A stretch of DNA of 34,998 nt from Myxococcales bacterium (GTDB taxonomy: Bacteria; Myxococcota; Myxococcia; Myxococcales; Myxococcaceae). Position numbers and translations under genes: made by a program. The DNA lies in NCBI GenBank assembly GCA_030681895.1, contig JAUXRI010000265.1:1-34998 (forward strand), in the 5' to 3' direction. Position 1 is the stretch's first letter. Every line of letters begins with the position of its first letter. Below are positions 27,466-34,998 of the stretch, piece after piece. The notes below the pieces were generated by a model, which searched no databases, was not told the DNA's origin, and saw only the letters and a program-made list of their open reading frames with translations.

Positions 27466-27476
27466 CGAGCGTCACG
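27461..27476. terminator. Shared hairpin at convergent stop codons
   Basis: CGTGAC-GAGC-GTCACG is a perfect 6-bp stem with a 4-base loop. It contains the TGA of the phosphoesterase gene (27463-27465) and the minus-strand TGA of the histidine kinase gene (27472-27474). No T-tract follows on either strand, so termination activity is uncertain. Confidence 0.35.
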
Positions 27477-28719
27477 TGGCCGGCAGATACATCGAGAAGC
27501 ACGTGCCCGCGTCTGGCGAGCTGTCGACCGAGAGAAACCCGTGGTGCTGCTCCACGATGCGCGACACCACGGCGAGGCCAAGGCCGGTGCCGGTCGGCTT
27601 GGTCGTGTAGAGCGGATCGAAGACGCGCTCCTGCAGGGCGAGTGGAATGCCCGGCCCGTCGTCAGACACGCGCACGCGGGCGAAGCGGCCAGCTCTGCCG
27701 CCCCGCACCTTCGAGGCCGACACGGGGTCGAGCACCGCCTCGTCGACCTGCAACGTGATGCGGCCCTGCACACCGACGGCGTCACGCGCGTTGATGACGA
27801 GGTTCGCCAGCGCCTGCTCGAGCTGCACCGCGTCGCCATCGACGGACGGCGTACCTTCGTGCTGCTGCACCACCGTGACGGCAGGCGGCAGCGACGGCTT
27901 CACCAGCTCGATGGTGGTGGCGACCTTCTGAACGAGGTCGACGGTGGCGCGTGGCCCCGACTCGCGCCGGCCGAGCTGAAGCAACTGCTGGGCGACGTCA
28001 CGCATGCGGTCGATGGCCTTCGTCGCGTCGGCCAGTGCGTCAGCGTCATCGCCGAGCTTCGAGCGGTCGATGGAGTCGAGGCTCATCAAGACGACGGCCA
28101 GCAGGTTGTTGAGGTCGTGCGCCACGCCCGCGGCCAGCACGCCCATCAACTCGACGCGCTGCAGGCTCTCGAGGTGGCCTTGCAGATCTCGATTCTGCTT
28201 CTCGGCGCGCTCCTGCGCCTCGAGCGCCTTCACCCGGTCGAACGCCGGGGCGAGCTGGCTGCCGAAGACGACGAGCGCCTCGAGTTCTTCCGTCGTCGGC
28301 TCCACCACGCCCTCGTCGCCGAAGCTGCCGGTGCCGAGCGCACCGTGCACCCTGCCGCCGAGAATGATGGGGATGTTGACGAGCGTGCGGTTCCCGAAGC
28401 GGGCCACCTGCTCCTTGTTGGTTCGGGGGTCGATGCGCGCGTCGGTGACCACCACGGGGTGGCCGCCTGTCGCGATCTCTTCCAGCATCGCGTCCGCGCT
28501 GCGGGGAATCACGGGCGTGGACTCCCAGGACGCGTGCGCGCCGGTCATCGCCGGAATCCGCACGTGTTTCCCATCGTCATCGAACCAGGCAACCCACGCG
28601 ACCCGATACCTCGTGAGGGCCTTCACCGCGGCACCAGTCACTCGCATCAGGTCGCCGAGGGAGCGGGCCTGCTGCAGGTCACTCGAGTGCTTGAGCACGG
28701 CCTCGACCGAGAGCGCCAT
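27472..28719 (-). CDS. Cytosolic sensor histidine kinase with GAF-like domain
   Basis: The 415-residue protein has no membrane helix. Residues about 8-165 resemble a GAF sensor, followed by a coiled segment and a dimerisation helix with the phospho-acceptor His201 in V-A-H-D-L-N-N-L. The ATPase domain has the N-box Asn310 (N-L-V-I-N-A-R-D), G1 (D-D-G-P-G-I-P, 353-359), an F-box-like F-D-P-L-Y-T-T-K-P and G2 (G-T-G-L-G-L, 377-382). All catalytic motifs are intact. There is no response regulator next to it, so it is an orphan kinase, as is common in myxobacteria. Confidence 0.93.
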   Translation of the reverse strand: MALSVEAVLKHSSDLQQARSLGDLMRVTGAAVKALTRYRVAWVAWFDDDGKHVRIPAMTGAHASWESTPVIPRSADAMLEEIATGGHPVVVTDARIDPRTNKEQVARFGNRTLVNIPIILGGRVHGALGTGSFGDEGVVEPTTEELEALVVFGSQLAPAFDRVKALEAQERAEKQNRDLQGHLESLQRVELMGVLAAGVAHDLNNLLAVVLMSLDSIDRSKLGDDADALADATKAIDRMRDVAQQLLQLGRRESGPRATVDLVQKVATTIELVKPSLPPAVTVVQQHEGTPSVDGDAVQLEQALANLVINARDAVGVQGRITLQVDEAVLDPVSASKVRGGRAGRFARVRVSDDGPGIPLALQERVFDPLYTTKPTGTGLGLAVVSRIVEQHHGFLSVDSSPDAGTCFSMYLPAT

Positions 28720-28881
28720 GCGGCGACGCTACGCCTCGTCTCGCGACAAAGCGACGAAGGAGCACCGACCAGCGGCCGAGACCGGGCGCGTGCAGAGGTG
28801 GTCAAAAAAGGCGCAGGCGCGGAATGCGGGCCGGGCCTCGGGTGGTTCTTGCCAGCAGGCCGACCCTCGCTGGAGCCGTCG

Positions 28882-29154
28882 ATGCACGAAGCTGCCGTCT
28901 CACCCTCTCCCGACCTCACCCCCGAGCTGCAGGTCGTTCGCCACCTCGTCGCGACGCGCCTCGAGCGCCCCATCGACGAGGTCGTTCCCGCACAGCGCCT
29001 GATGAGCGACCTGCGCCTGGGGCTGCTGGGCCTCGCGGTGCTCGCGCTCGAAGTCGAAGACGTGACGGGCGTGCTGGTGCCCTTCGACGCGCTGACCCGG
29101 GCCGTGACGGTCGAAGACCTCGCCCGCGCGCTCCACGCTTATCGACGGAAGTAG
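28882..29154 (+). CDS. Acyl-carrier-protein-like protein lacking the phosphopantetheine serine
   Basis: The 90-residue protein aligns end to end with acyl carrier proteins: helix 1 (V-V-R-H-L-V-A-T-R-L), the loop D-E-V-V-P-A, then D-L-R-L-G-L-L-G-L where D-L-G-A-D-S-L is usual, helix 2 (V-L-A-L-E-V-E-D-V-T-G) and helix 3 (T-V-E-D-L-A-R-A-L). Leu48 occupies the place of the prosthetic-group Ser, so it cannot be phosphopantetheinylated there. GGAG lies upstream of the ATG. It may be a structural or regulatory carrier relic. The neighbouring genes give no fatty-acid or polyketide context. Confidence 0.65.
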   Translation: MHEAAVSPSPDLTPELQVVRHLVATRLERPIDEVVPAQRLMSDLRLGLLGLAVLALEVEDVTGVLVPFDALTRAVTVEDLARALHAYRRK

Positions 29155-29166
29155 ACTCCAGCAGTC

Positions 29167-30069
29167 TCACTCGTCGTCGAGGCGACCGATGGCGCGCTTG
29201 AGGAGCTCCGCGACAGCGGCGACCCGAGGCACCTTCAGCCGCCCCTTCGGGCTGACGACCCACACCGAGATGGGCTCGATTCGCCACGCCGGCAACACGC
29301 GCTCCAGGGTTCCGGCGAGCTCGGCGCGCTTCACCTCGTCGTTCGGCCGAAGCGCGATGCCGAAGCCCGCATACAGCGCCTCGGCCTGGAGCTGGGCATC
29401 GTTGCACTCCAGCGCGCCGTCGATTCCGACGTGCACCTTTCGACCACGCCGGTTCACCAGCGCCCACGTGGTCTCCCTGGGCTTCGAGAGCCGCAGGATG
29501 CACTGGTGGCGCTCGAGGTCAGCCGGGCGCGCGGGCCGGCCATGCGCGTCGAGGTAGGCCGGGGTCGCAGCGAGCACGAAGCCGGAGACGAGCAGGCGGG
29601 TCGCGACCAACGAGCTGTCTTTGAGCGGGCCCACCTGGACTGCGAGGTCGAAGCCCTCTTTGAGCGGGTCGTCATTCTCGTCGACGGTCGCAATCTGGAG
29701 CGAGAGGTGCGGCGCCGACTGGAGGAGCCTCGCGAACTCGGCGCCGAGGCCCCGGCCGCCCAGCGCCGAACGCACGGCCACCCGAACGCGCCCCTCGAGC
29801 GACGTCGCCGGGGTGAGCGCTGCTTCGGTTCGTTCGGCAGCCTCGAGCAGCGCCGCAGAGTGCTCGAAGAAGCGCTCGCCTTCCTCCGTGAGCGTCACCG
29901 TGCGCGTGGTGCGGTTCGCCAGCCTGACACCGAGCGCGCGCTCGAGGGCGACCAGGCGCTGACTGACGCGGTTCTTGTTGTCGCGGAGCACGCGCGCGGC
30001 CGCGCTGATGCCACCCGACGAGACGATCTGCCGAAACACCCGCACGTCTTCGAGCGACTCGATGGGCAC
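29167..30069 (-). CDS. LysR-family transcriptional regulator
   Basis: The 300-residue protein has the usual LysR length when started at GTG 30069. The N-terminal winged helix-turn-helix shows V-F-R-Q-I-V-S-S-G-G-I-S-A-A-A-R-V-L and the S-Q-R-L-x-x-L-E-x-x-L-G-V-R-L recognition region followed by L-T-E-E-G. The rest is the effector-binding domain. A GTG at 30096 is possible but would place the operator palindromes inside the coding region. It is divergent from the SRPBCC gene, the usual LysR target arrangement. Confidence 0.92.
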   Translation of the reverse strand: MPIESLEDVRVFRQIVSSGGISAAARVLRDNKNRVSQRLVALERALGVRLANRTTRTVTLTEEGERFFEHSAALLEAAERTEAALTPATSLEGRVRVAVRSALGGRGLGAEFARLLQSAPHLSLQIATVDENDDPLKEGFDLAVQVGPLKDSSLVATRLLVSGFVLAATPAYLDAHGRPARPADLERHQCILRLSKPRETTWALVNRRGRKVHVGIDGALECNDAQLQAEALYAGFGIALRPNDEVKRAELAGTLERVLPAWRIEPISVWVVSPKGRLKVPRVAAVAELLKRAIGRLDDE

Positions 30070-30073
30070 GGCC

Positions 30074-30103
30074 GATTGTCTCGCAATCAATGACACCCTG
30101 TCA
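30074..30103. promoter_or_regulatory. Two inverted repeats in the LysR/SRPBCC divergent region
   Basis: GATTG-N5-CAATC (30074-30088) and TGACA-CCC-TGTCA (30091-30103) are both perfect 5-bp inverted repeats placed two bases apart. The first contains a T-N11-A element (T77/A89 of the 300xx numbering), the loose LysR recognition pattern. They lie directly upstream of the LysR GTG and are likely autoregulatory or divergent-control sites. Confidence 0.5.
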
Positions 30104-30185
30104 CGATGTGGCCGCCTTTTCGTGACGACCGCCGCGGTTAGGGTTCTGGCGTTCGCCACTCCCGGCGCGCACACCAGAGGCCCCA

Positions 30186-30695
30186 ATGACTGCACTCGCC
30201 GCTCCACTGACTCAGCTGGACCACCCCACCAGCCCGCTTCAAATCGAACTCTCGTTCGAGCTGAACCTGCCCGCTGCCGAGGCCTTCGACCTCATGGCGC
30301 ACCGGCTCGACGAGTGGTTCACGCAGATCCACGCCGTCTCGTGGGACCACTCGAAGTCGGTGAGAGGCGCGAGCACGCACGGCGCCTGCTCCGAGCGCAG
30401 CTGCGACTTCGGGGGCAAGTCCCTGCGTGAGGTCATCGTCTCGTACGAGCCGGGCCGCCGGTACTCGTATCGGGCCGACATGGCGCGCTCAGAGATGAAG
30501 ATGCCGCTCGAGGACCACTTCGGCTCGTTCGACTTCGCCCCTGCGCACGGCGGCACGCGCATCACGTGGCGTCAGCACTTCACCCCCAGGTGGTTCGTGC
30601 CTGGCGCGATGCTGCGCTGGCAGATGCGCGACAAGATGATGAAGCCTGCCGTGGAGCGCCTGCTGTCCAAGTACGGCGGGCGTTGGGTCGCGTAG
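30186..30695 (+). CDS. SRPBCC-fold protein
   Basis: This is a 169-residue protein with the SRPBCC (START/Bet v1-like) pattern: a first long strand (I-E-L-S-F-E-L-N-L-P-A-A-E-A-F-D-L), the W-F region, a central R-E-V-I-V-S-Y-E-P-G-R-R-Y-S-Y strand pair and a long C-terminal helix (M-L-R-W-Q-M-R-D-K-M-M-K-P-A-V-E-R-L-L). These proteins bind hydrophobic ligands or act as polyketide cyclase-like enzymes. It is the likely target of the divergent LysR gene. No catalytic residue is diagnostic. Confidence 0.8.
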   Translation: MTALAAPLTQLDHPTSPLQIELSFELNLPAAEAFDLMAHRLDEWFTQIHAVSWDHSKSVRGASTHGACSERSCDFGGKSLREVIVSYEPGRRYSYRADMARSEMKMPLEDHFGSFDFAPAHGGTRITWRQHFTPRWFVPGAMLRWQMRDKMMKPAVERLLSKYGGRWVA

Positions 30696-30757
30696 CGGCT
30701 CTGGGGACGGCTGGCAATTTCCCCACCGGGGCGAGGTCGCGCAGACTCGGCGACGCC

Positions 30758-31756
30758 ATGCGCGCCACCTTCCCCGAAGACTCACCGCTCCACGCCTTCA
30801 GCGAAGCCGAGGTGCAGGCCATCTTCGCGGCCGGCGCGCTGCGCATGTGCGTGGCGGGCGAGCCCATCCTCTCCGAAGGCGAAGCGGGCGACTCGATGTA
30901 CTTCCTCATCAACGGGAAGGCCGAGGCGCGGCTCCACACCGGCACCACGGTGCGCAGCTACGGGCCCGGCGCGTACTTCGGTGAGCTCTCGTTCATCAAC
31001 CCGGGGCACAAGCGCAGCGCCACCATCGTCGCCGTCACCGACACGTGGCTGCAGAAGCTCGACCAGTCGAGCATCGAGTCGCTGCTGGCCACGCACCCGA
31101 ACGCCATCTTCACGCTGCTGCGGCGCACCTGCGCCTTCCTCGTCGACGCCGAGCGCAACCTCGTCGGCAACCTGCGCCGCCGGAATGAAGAGCTGACCGA
31201 GACCATCAAGAAGCTCGAGTTCACCCGCCAGCGCCTGAGCCAGGAAGAAGAGACCGCGCGCACCGACGCGCTCACCGGCCTCTTCAATCGGCGCTGCTTC
31301 GACGCCGAGCTGCCCGTCTTCATGGAGCGCGCGGCCGCCATCTCGAGTGGCCTCGCGCTCATCGCGATGGACCTCGACCACTTCAAGCCCGTCAACGACA
31401 CGCTCGGCCATGCTGCAGGCGACTTCGTGTTGAAAGAGGTCGGGAAGATTCTGCGCGGCCAGGTGCGAAAGACCGACCTCTCGTGCCGGGTGGGTGGAGA
31501 CGAGTTCATCATCCTGCTGGCCGACCTCACCGAGGTGGCGGCCCAGAACCGCGCCGAGGCGCTGCGAGCGGCCATCGGCGTGATGCCGCACCCGGGGAAC
31601 GAGCAGGGCATTCGCATCACCACCACCATGGGCGGCACGCTCTTCCGGCCGGGCGAGACGGCCGCGACGTTCATGCACCGGGCCGACGAGGCGCTGTACG
31701 CCGCCAAACGCGCCGGGCGAAACCGCGTGCACTGGACGAGGATCGACGAGGGCTGA
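30758..31756 (+). CDS. Cyclic-nucleotide-binding domain / GGDEF diguanylate cyclase
   Basis: The 332-residue protein carries a cNMP-binding domain at about 12-130, with the phosphate cassette G-E-L-S...R-S-A-T (Glu76, Arg86) intact. A coiled-coil linker (about 132-168) leads to a GGDEF domain with the intact signature G-G-D-E-F at 246-250 and an RxxD inhibitory site (R-K-T-D, 237-240) five residues before it. Active diguanylate cyclase activity with product inhibition is therefore expected, possibly under cAMP/cGMP control. ATG 30758 starts the domain cleanly. The TPR/cNMP gene follows after 28 bp and is probably co-transcribed. Confidence 0.92.
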   Translation: MRATFPEDSPLHAFSEAEVQAIFAAGALRMCVAGEPILSEGEAGDSMYFLINGKAEARLHTGTTVRSYGPGAYFGELSFINPGHKRSATIVAVTDTWLQKLDQSSIESLLATHPNAIFTLLRRTCAFLVDAERNLVGNLRRRNEELTETIKKLEFTRQRLSQEEETARTDALTGLFNRRCFDAELPVFMERAAAISSGLALIAMDLDHFKPVNDTLGHAAGDFVLKEVGKILRGQVRKTDLSCRVGGDEFIILLADLTEVAAQNRAEALRAAIGVMPHPGNEQGIRITTTMGGTLFRPGETAATFMHRADEALYAAKRAGRNRVHWTRIDEG

Positions 31757-31784
31757 CGAACGGCTCGGAGTAGCCTTCCGCGCC

Positions 31785-33032
31785 ATGCACTCCGACTTCG
31801 ACTTCGTCGACGATGAGCAGGGCGGCCGCTTCGTTCCGACTGGCGGGCCCGTCGTGGAGCTCCGGCAGATGGTCGCGAAAGGCGAGCTCGACAACGCCGC
31901 GAAGCACTACGAAGAGACGGGCGCCGTCGCACGCGATGGGCTGCTGCAGGAAGCGTCGACTGCGTCGTTCGAGACGAAGCGCGCGCTCGCGCAGATGTTC
32001 ACGAAGGCTCGCGACTTCGGGGCGGCGGCGCGCGTCTTTCAACACGCGAAGCTCGAGACCGAGGCCGCGACGGCGTTCGAGCACGCGGGCGAGTTCCTGC
32101 CTGCAGCCGCGGCGTGGGAGCGCAGCGGAGAAGTCCTGAAGGCCGCGGCTGCGTACGAGCGCGCCGGGAAGACGGACCAGGCGCTCGAGCTGTACCGCAA
32201 GGCCGGGGCTCCGGAGCGCGCGGCCGAGACCCTCGCGCGAGGCAACCGTTACGTCGAAGCCGCTCGCGAGTATCGCCGGCTCCAGAACATGCACGCCGAG
32301 GTGGAGTCGTTGCGCGCTGGCCTGAACGTCGAGCCCGGCAACCTCGAGCTCGCGACGAGGTTGGGTGAGTTGATGCTCCAGCACGGGCACACCGAGCAGG
32401 CGGCGCAGTTGCTGACCGAGACGACGCGCCGCGCACCGCTCGCGAAGGACGACGCGCGGTTCCTCACGCTGCTCGCCGCTTCACTCGACGCGGTTGGCAA
32501 CGCAGCCGGTGCCGTGAAAGTACGCGCGCGGCTGAACGAGCTGCCGAAGGTCGCGGGCACGCCCGTCGTGATGGGAACACCGGTGGCGCCTGCTCCGGGG
32601 GCCGATGCGTACGGCTTCCTGAAAGCGCTGCCGATGTTCGCCGACCTCGCGCTCAACGACATGAAGGCGCTGTACCGGGTGTGCACGCTGCAGGCGTACG
32701 AGGCCGGCCAGCACCTCATCGAGATTGGGCAGCCGGGCCGCGGGCTCTTCATCATCGTCGAGGGACAGGTCGAGGTGTTCGCTGGCGCGGACGCACAGTC
32801 ACGGCTGCTCAACACGCTCGGCGTCGGTGGGTACCTCGGAGAAATCTCCCTCGTGCAGGACGGGCCGACCTCGGCGCGCGTGACGGCTCGCTCGAAGGTG
32901 AAGGTGTTGTTCATCTCGCGCGACGCGTTCCGCCAGTACGTCTACGGCGCTCCGGCCGCGGCGCTGCGCATCTACCAGCTCTTCACGGTCACCCTGGCGG
33001 AGCGGGTGCGGGTATTGTCGGCCGCGAAGTAG
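31785..33032 (+). CDS. TPR-like helical protein with C-terminal cNMP-binding domain
   Basis: This is a 415-residue protein. Residues about 25-250 are repeated helical hairpins of TPR type (A-A-x-x-Y-E-R-A-G-K, A-L-E-L-Y-R-K-A-G pattern). Residues about 275-400 form a cNMP-binding fold with G-E-I-S (Glu353), but the phosphate-binding Arg is replaced: P-T-S-A (Thr362) where P-R-T-A is usual. Canonical cyclic nucleotide binding is therefore doubtful. It has no enzymatic output, so it may act as a scaffold. It is co-directional with the GGDEF gene. Confidence 0.85.
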   Translation: MHSDFDFVDDEQGGRFVPTGGPVVELRQMVAKGELDNAAKHYEETGAVARDGLLQEASTASFETKRALAQMFTKARDFGAAARVFQHAKLETEAATAFEHAGEFLPAAAAWERSGEVLKAAAAYERAGKTDQALELYRKAGAPERAAETLARGNRYVEAAREYRRLQNMHAEVESLRAGLNVEPGNLELATRLGELMLQHGHTEQAAQLLTETTRRAPLAKDDARFLTLLAASLDAVGNAAGAVKVRARLNELPKVAGTPVVMGTPVAPAPGADAYGFLKALPMFADLALNDMKALYRVCTLQAYEAGQHLIEIGQPGRGLFIIVEGQVEVFAGADAQSRLLNTLGVGGYLGEISLVQDGPTSARVTARSKVKVLFISRDAFRQYVYGAPAAALRIYQLFTVTLAERVRVLSAAK

Positions 33033-33272
33033 ACGTCGACGAGAGGTTCGTGCGTCGCGATCGCCAGGACGTGCACGTCACTCCGCGGCGCTGCACATCG
33101 ACTTCACGTTCACGCCGGCGGATCGGGTGCTGTCGCCGCGAACTTCGCATCGCGACCTCGTTGGGTCTCCGTCAGAAGCGTTCCGCGCCAACGATCTCGC
33201 CTCAACTGAGACGCCCTGCACCCCAGACGAGTGTGGAGAGCGTGCGTGCACGCGCTTCGTCTGCCCTGCAAC
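33033..33272. other. Convergent intergenic region, no gene seen
   Basis: This 240-bp region between two convergent TPR/cNMP genes holds no ORF that looks coding and no clear intrinsic terminator. A short CTCA-AC-TGAG palindrome and scattered CCCTGCA repeats are visible near 33200-33290; they look incidental. Confidence 0.5.
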
Positions 33273-34547
33273 TCAGACGCGACTGTCTTCGACGACGTCG
33301 GCCTCTTCGACCGGCGGCGCGTCGAGCTTCGCGGTCCGCGCCAGTCGGGCTTGCGCGACCTTCTTCACAGCCAACAGCGCCGCCGAGTCCTGCAGCACAC
33401 GCGCCTTGAAGTCCGCGCCGGTCAGCTTCACCGTCAACACGGGCCCCTGTGCGGTGACGGTCGCGGTCGCGATGCCGTCAGTCAGCATCGAGACCTCACC
33501 GAACAAGTCGCCTTCGCGGAGGTCGGGATACCGCTCGCCGCTGCGATGGGACACTGCGCAGACGCCTCGCAGCAGCATGTGCACCGCATCGGACGGCTGG
33601 CCTTCGCTGATGATGGCCACGCCATCGGCGAAGGTGCTCGGCTTGAAGGCCGCAGCGAGGGCCGCCTTGTCGCCATCGGGAATGCCGCGAAGAATCGGAG
33701 ACGCCCGGAGCGCGTTGGCGAGCAACCGCTCCCGGTAGAACTGACTCAACATCTGCTTCACGCGCGGGTGGGCCGTGACGACCTTCGCCATCGCGTCGCG
33801 TGAAATCTCGAGCGCCACCGCCTCGGTCTCAGCCACCACGCTCGCGACACGAGGAGCGCCCGACACCATCGCCACCTCGCCCAGAATGTCGCCCGCCTTC
33901 GCGCTCGCCACACGACGCTGCAGCGACGTGCCGTGCCCGCGGAAGATGCCGGCTTCGCCTTCGACGAGCGCGAACATCGAGTCGCCCGGCGCACCCTCCG
34001 TGATGAGCGCATCACCGGCCTGAAACGCGCGAACCTCCATCGCGGTGCTGAGCATCTCTTTGAGCTCTTCCTGCGTGAGCGTGGAGAAGAGCGGAATCGA
34101 CGGCAGGCCACTGCGGGTTGCGGGCGGCTCGACCTCGACTTCGATCTCCAGGTCGATCTCCACGGCGTCCTTCGGCGCGGGCGGCGGCACCTGCGCCTTC
34201 ACGGGAAGGAGCGGCGTCTTCGGCGCATGCGCGCGGGCGAAGAGCGAGGCGATGGTCTCTTGCGTGCGTTGATGTCCGGGCTCGATGCCGAGGATGACGC
34301 GACACACCGCCGACGCCTTGAAGAACAACCCGTGCTTCGCATACCGATCGGCGACGTCTTCATAGATGCGCACCGCGTCTGCGCCCTTCCCTGCCTTCAC
34401 CATCACCTCGGCGACCTTCTGCAGCGCGCCGACATCATCAGGCGCGGCGGCGACGACCTTCTGCCAGGCCTCGATGGCGGCGCTCAGCTTGCCCTTCGCC
34501 GTCAACTCGCTGGCCTTGTCCTTCATCGCTCGAAGCTGGTCGCTCAT
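33273..34547 (-). CDS. TPR-like protein with two cNMP-binding domains
   Basis: The 424-residue protein has N-terminal TPR-like helices (about 5-105), a Pro/Glu linker and two tandem cNMP-binding domains (about 150-280 and 285-395). The first has G-E-V-A...P-R-V-A (Glu224, Arg233), the intact phosphate cassette. The second has G-E-V-S...I-A-T-A (Glu351), with Ala360 where Arg is usual, so it is probably non-binding. An AGGAG lies upstream of the ATG. It converges with the other TPR/cNMP gene across 240 bp and follows the Cys-rich gene by 19 bp. Confidence 0.87.
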   Translation of the reverse strand: MSDQLRAMKDKASELTAKGKLSAAIEAWQKVVAAAPDDVGALQKVAEVMVKAGKGADAVRIYEDVADRYAKHGLFFKASAVCRVILGIEPGHQRTQETIASLFARAHAPKTPLLPVKAQVPPPAPKDAVEIDLEIEVEVEPPATRSGLPSIPLFSTLTQEELKEMLSTAMEVRAFQAGDALITEGAPGDSMFALVEGEAGIFRGHGTSLQRRVASAKAGDILGEVAMVSGAPRVASVVAETEAVALEISRDAMAKVVTAHPRVKQMLSQFYRERLLANALRASPILRGIPDGDKAALAAAFKPSTFADGVAIISEGQPSDAVHMLLRGVCAVSHRSGERYPDLREGDLFGEVSMLTDGIATATVTAQGPVLTVKLTGADFKARVLQDSAALLAVKKVAQARLARTAKLDAPPVEEADVVEDSRV

Positions 34548-34566
34548 CGGTGTGCTCCTGGAGACG

Positions 34567-34998
34567 TCACTGGCACTGCCCACTCACACAGGTCTGGTTC
34601 ATCGCGCAGAAGCGCCCGCAGCCACCGCAGTGCATCTCGTCGGTGAGGAAAGACGTCTCGCACCCATCTTGAGGGTTGACGTTGCAGTCGCCGAAGCCCG
34701 CCGTACAGATCGAGCGCGTGCACATGCCCATGATGCACAGCCGCGCCGCGTTCGGGGTCGGGGGGCACGCCATGCCGCAGCCGTTGCAGTGGTCCGGATC
34801 CCAGCGCGGGTCGACGCACGTCATGCCCGGGCACGCCAGCAGCGGCGGCTCGCACGACGACCGACACTGGCCCATCACGCAGACGGAGCCCGGCGCGCAC
34901 GCCATGCCGCACATGCCGCAGTTCTCGACGTCGTTCGCGAGCGTCACGCACTGGCCCTGACACACCGCCTGATTCATCGCGCAGCCCGGGGCACAGGC
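34567..34998 (-). CDS. Cys-rich surface protein, C-terminal part (5' end outside window)
   Basis: The frame runs off the right edge, leaving the last 143 residues. It consists of Cys-rich units with patterns C-G-M-C-G-M-A-C-A-P-G-x-x-C-x-x-G-x-C and C-N-G-C-G-M-A-C-P, each with about six to eight Cys. Such proteins are typical myxobacterial cell-surface proteins, often misnamed in databases. No lipid anchor or signal can be seen because the N-terminus is missing. Its stop is 19 bp upstream of the TPR/cNMP gene's start on the same strand, so the two may be co-transcribed. Confidence 0.8.
   Translation of the reverse strand, partial: ACAPGCAMNQAVCQGQCVTLANDVENCGMCGMACAPGSVCVMGQCRSSCEPPLLACPGMTCVDPRWDPDHCNGCGMACPPTPNAARLCIMGMCTRSICTAGFGDCNVNPQDGCETSFLTDEMHCGGCGRFCAMNQTCVSGQCQ

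Overview
The window is GC-rich, gene-dense DNA that most resembles a myxobacterium (Myxococcota). The support is indirect but consistent: a Ser/Thr protein kinase tail, many small lipoproteins and Cys-rich surface proteins, a MYXO-CTERM-like C-terminus, a FlgO/TolB-like lipoprotein partner, several GTG starts, and cyclic-nucleotide-domain/TPR signalling proteins. No rRNA, tRNA, CRISPR array, transposase, phage gene or origin was seen. No gene-free stretch exceeds about 250 bases.

Layout. 1-3.2 kb: the C-terminal end of a kinase, a DUF4082/Ig-like lipoprotein, a DUF309 protein and a Cys-containing lipoprotein. 3.2-3.9 kb: a VapBC-type toxin-antitoxin pair with a palindromic operator directly before the antitoxin start. 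3.9-8.7 kb: a DUF3556 membrane protein divergent from a scramblase-like protein, followed without a gap by a large surface protein made of carboxypeptidase-regulatory-like modules. 8.7-11.9 kb: two small envelope proteins, a pyridoxamine-phosphate-oxidase-fold protein, and a lipoprotein / threonine aldolase operon. 12.1-15.9 kb: a FlgO/TolB-like protein translationally coupled to a 1002-residue lipoprotein with tandem Cys-rich repeats. 15.9-19.9 kb: a proline-rich exported protein, a MYXO-CTERM-like protein that sits between two copies of the acs 3' end, acetyl-CoA synthetase, and a DUF2834 membrane protein. 20-22.3 kb: a four-helix membrane protein, an outer-membrane barrel-like protein and a repeat lipoprotein. 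22.4-24.4 kb: a bacterial calpain-type cysteine protease in operon with a parallel beta-helix protein. 24.4-27.5 kb: two small exported proteins and a coupled pair (barrel-like protein and metallophosphoesterase lipoprotein). 27.5-30.7 kb: a cytosolic histidine kinase, a carrier-protein-like ORF lacking the phosphopantetheine serine, and a LysR regulator divergent from an SRPBCC protein. 30.8-34.5 kb: three neighbouring proteins carrying four cyclic-nucleotide-binding domains (one fused to GGDEF, two fused to TPR-like helices). The right edge cuts a Cys-rich protein.

The strongest candidates for something not yet described are: the calpain/beta-helix operon with its leader hairpin; the cyclic-nucleotide/diguanylate-cyclase/TPR cluster, in which two of four binding domains have lost the phosphate-binding Arg; the pair of near-identical 21-bp operators between DUF2834-acs and a divergent membrane protein; the serine-less carrier protein; and the duplicated acs terminus, which looks like an insertion scar. 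All functional calls rest on reading motifs by eye; no database search was run.
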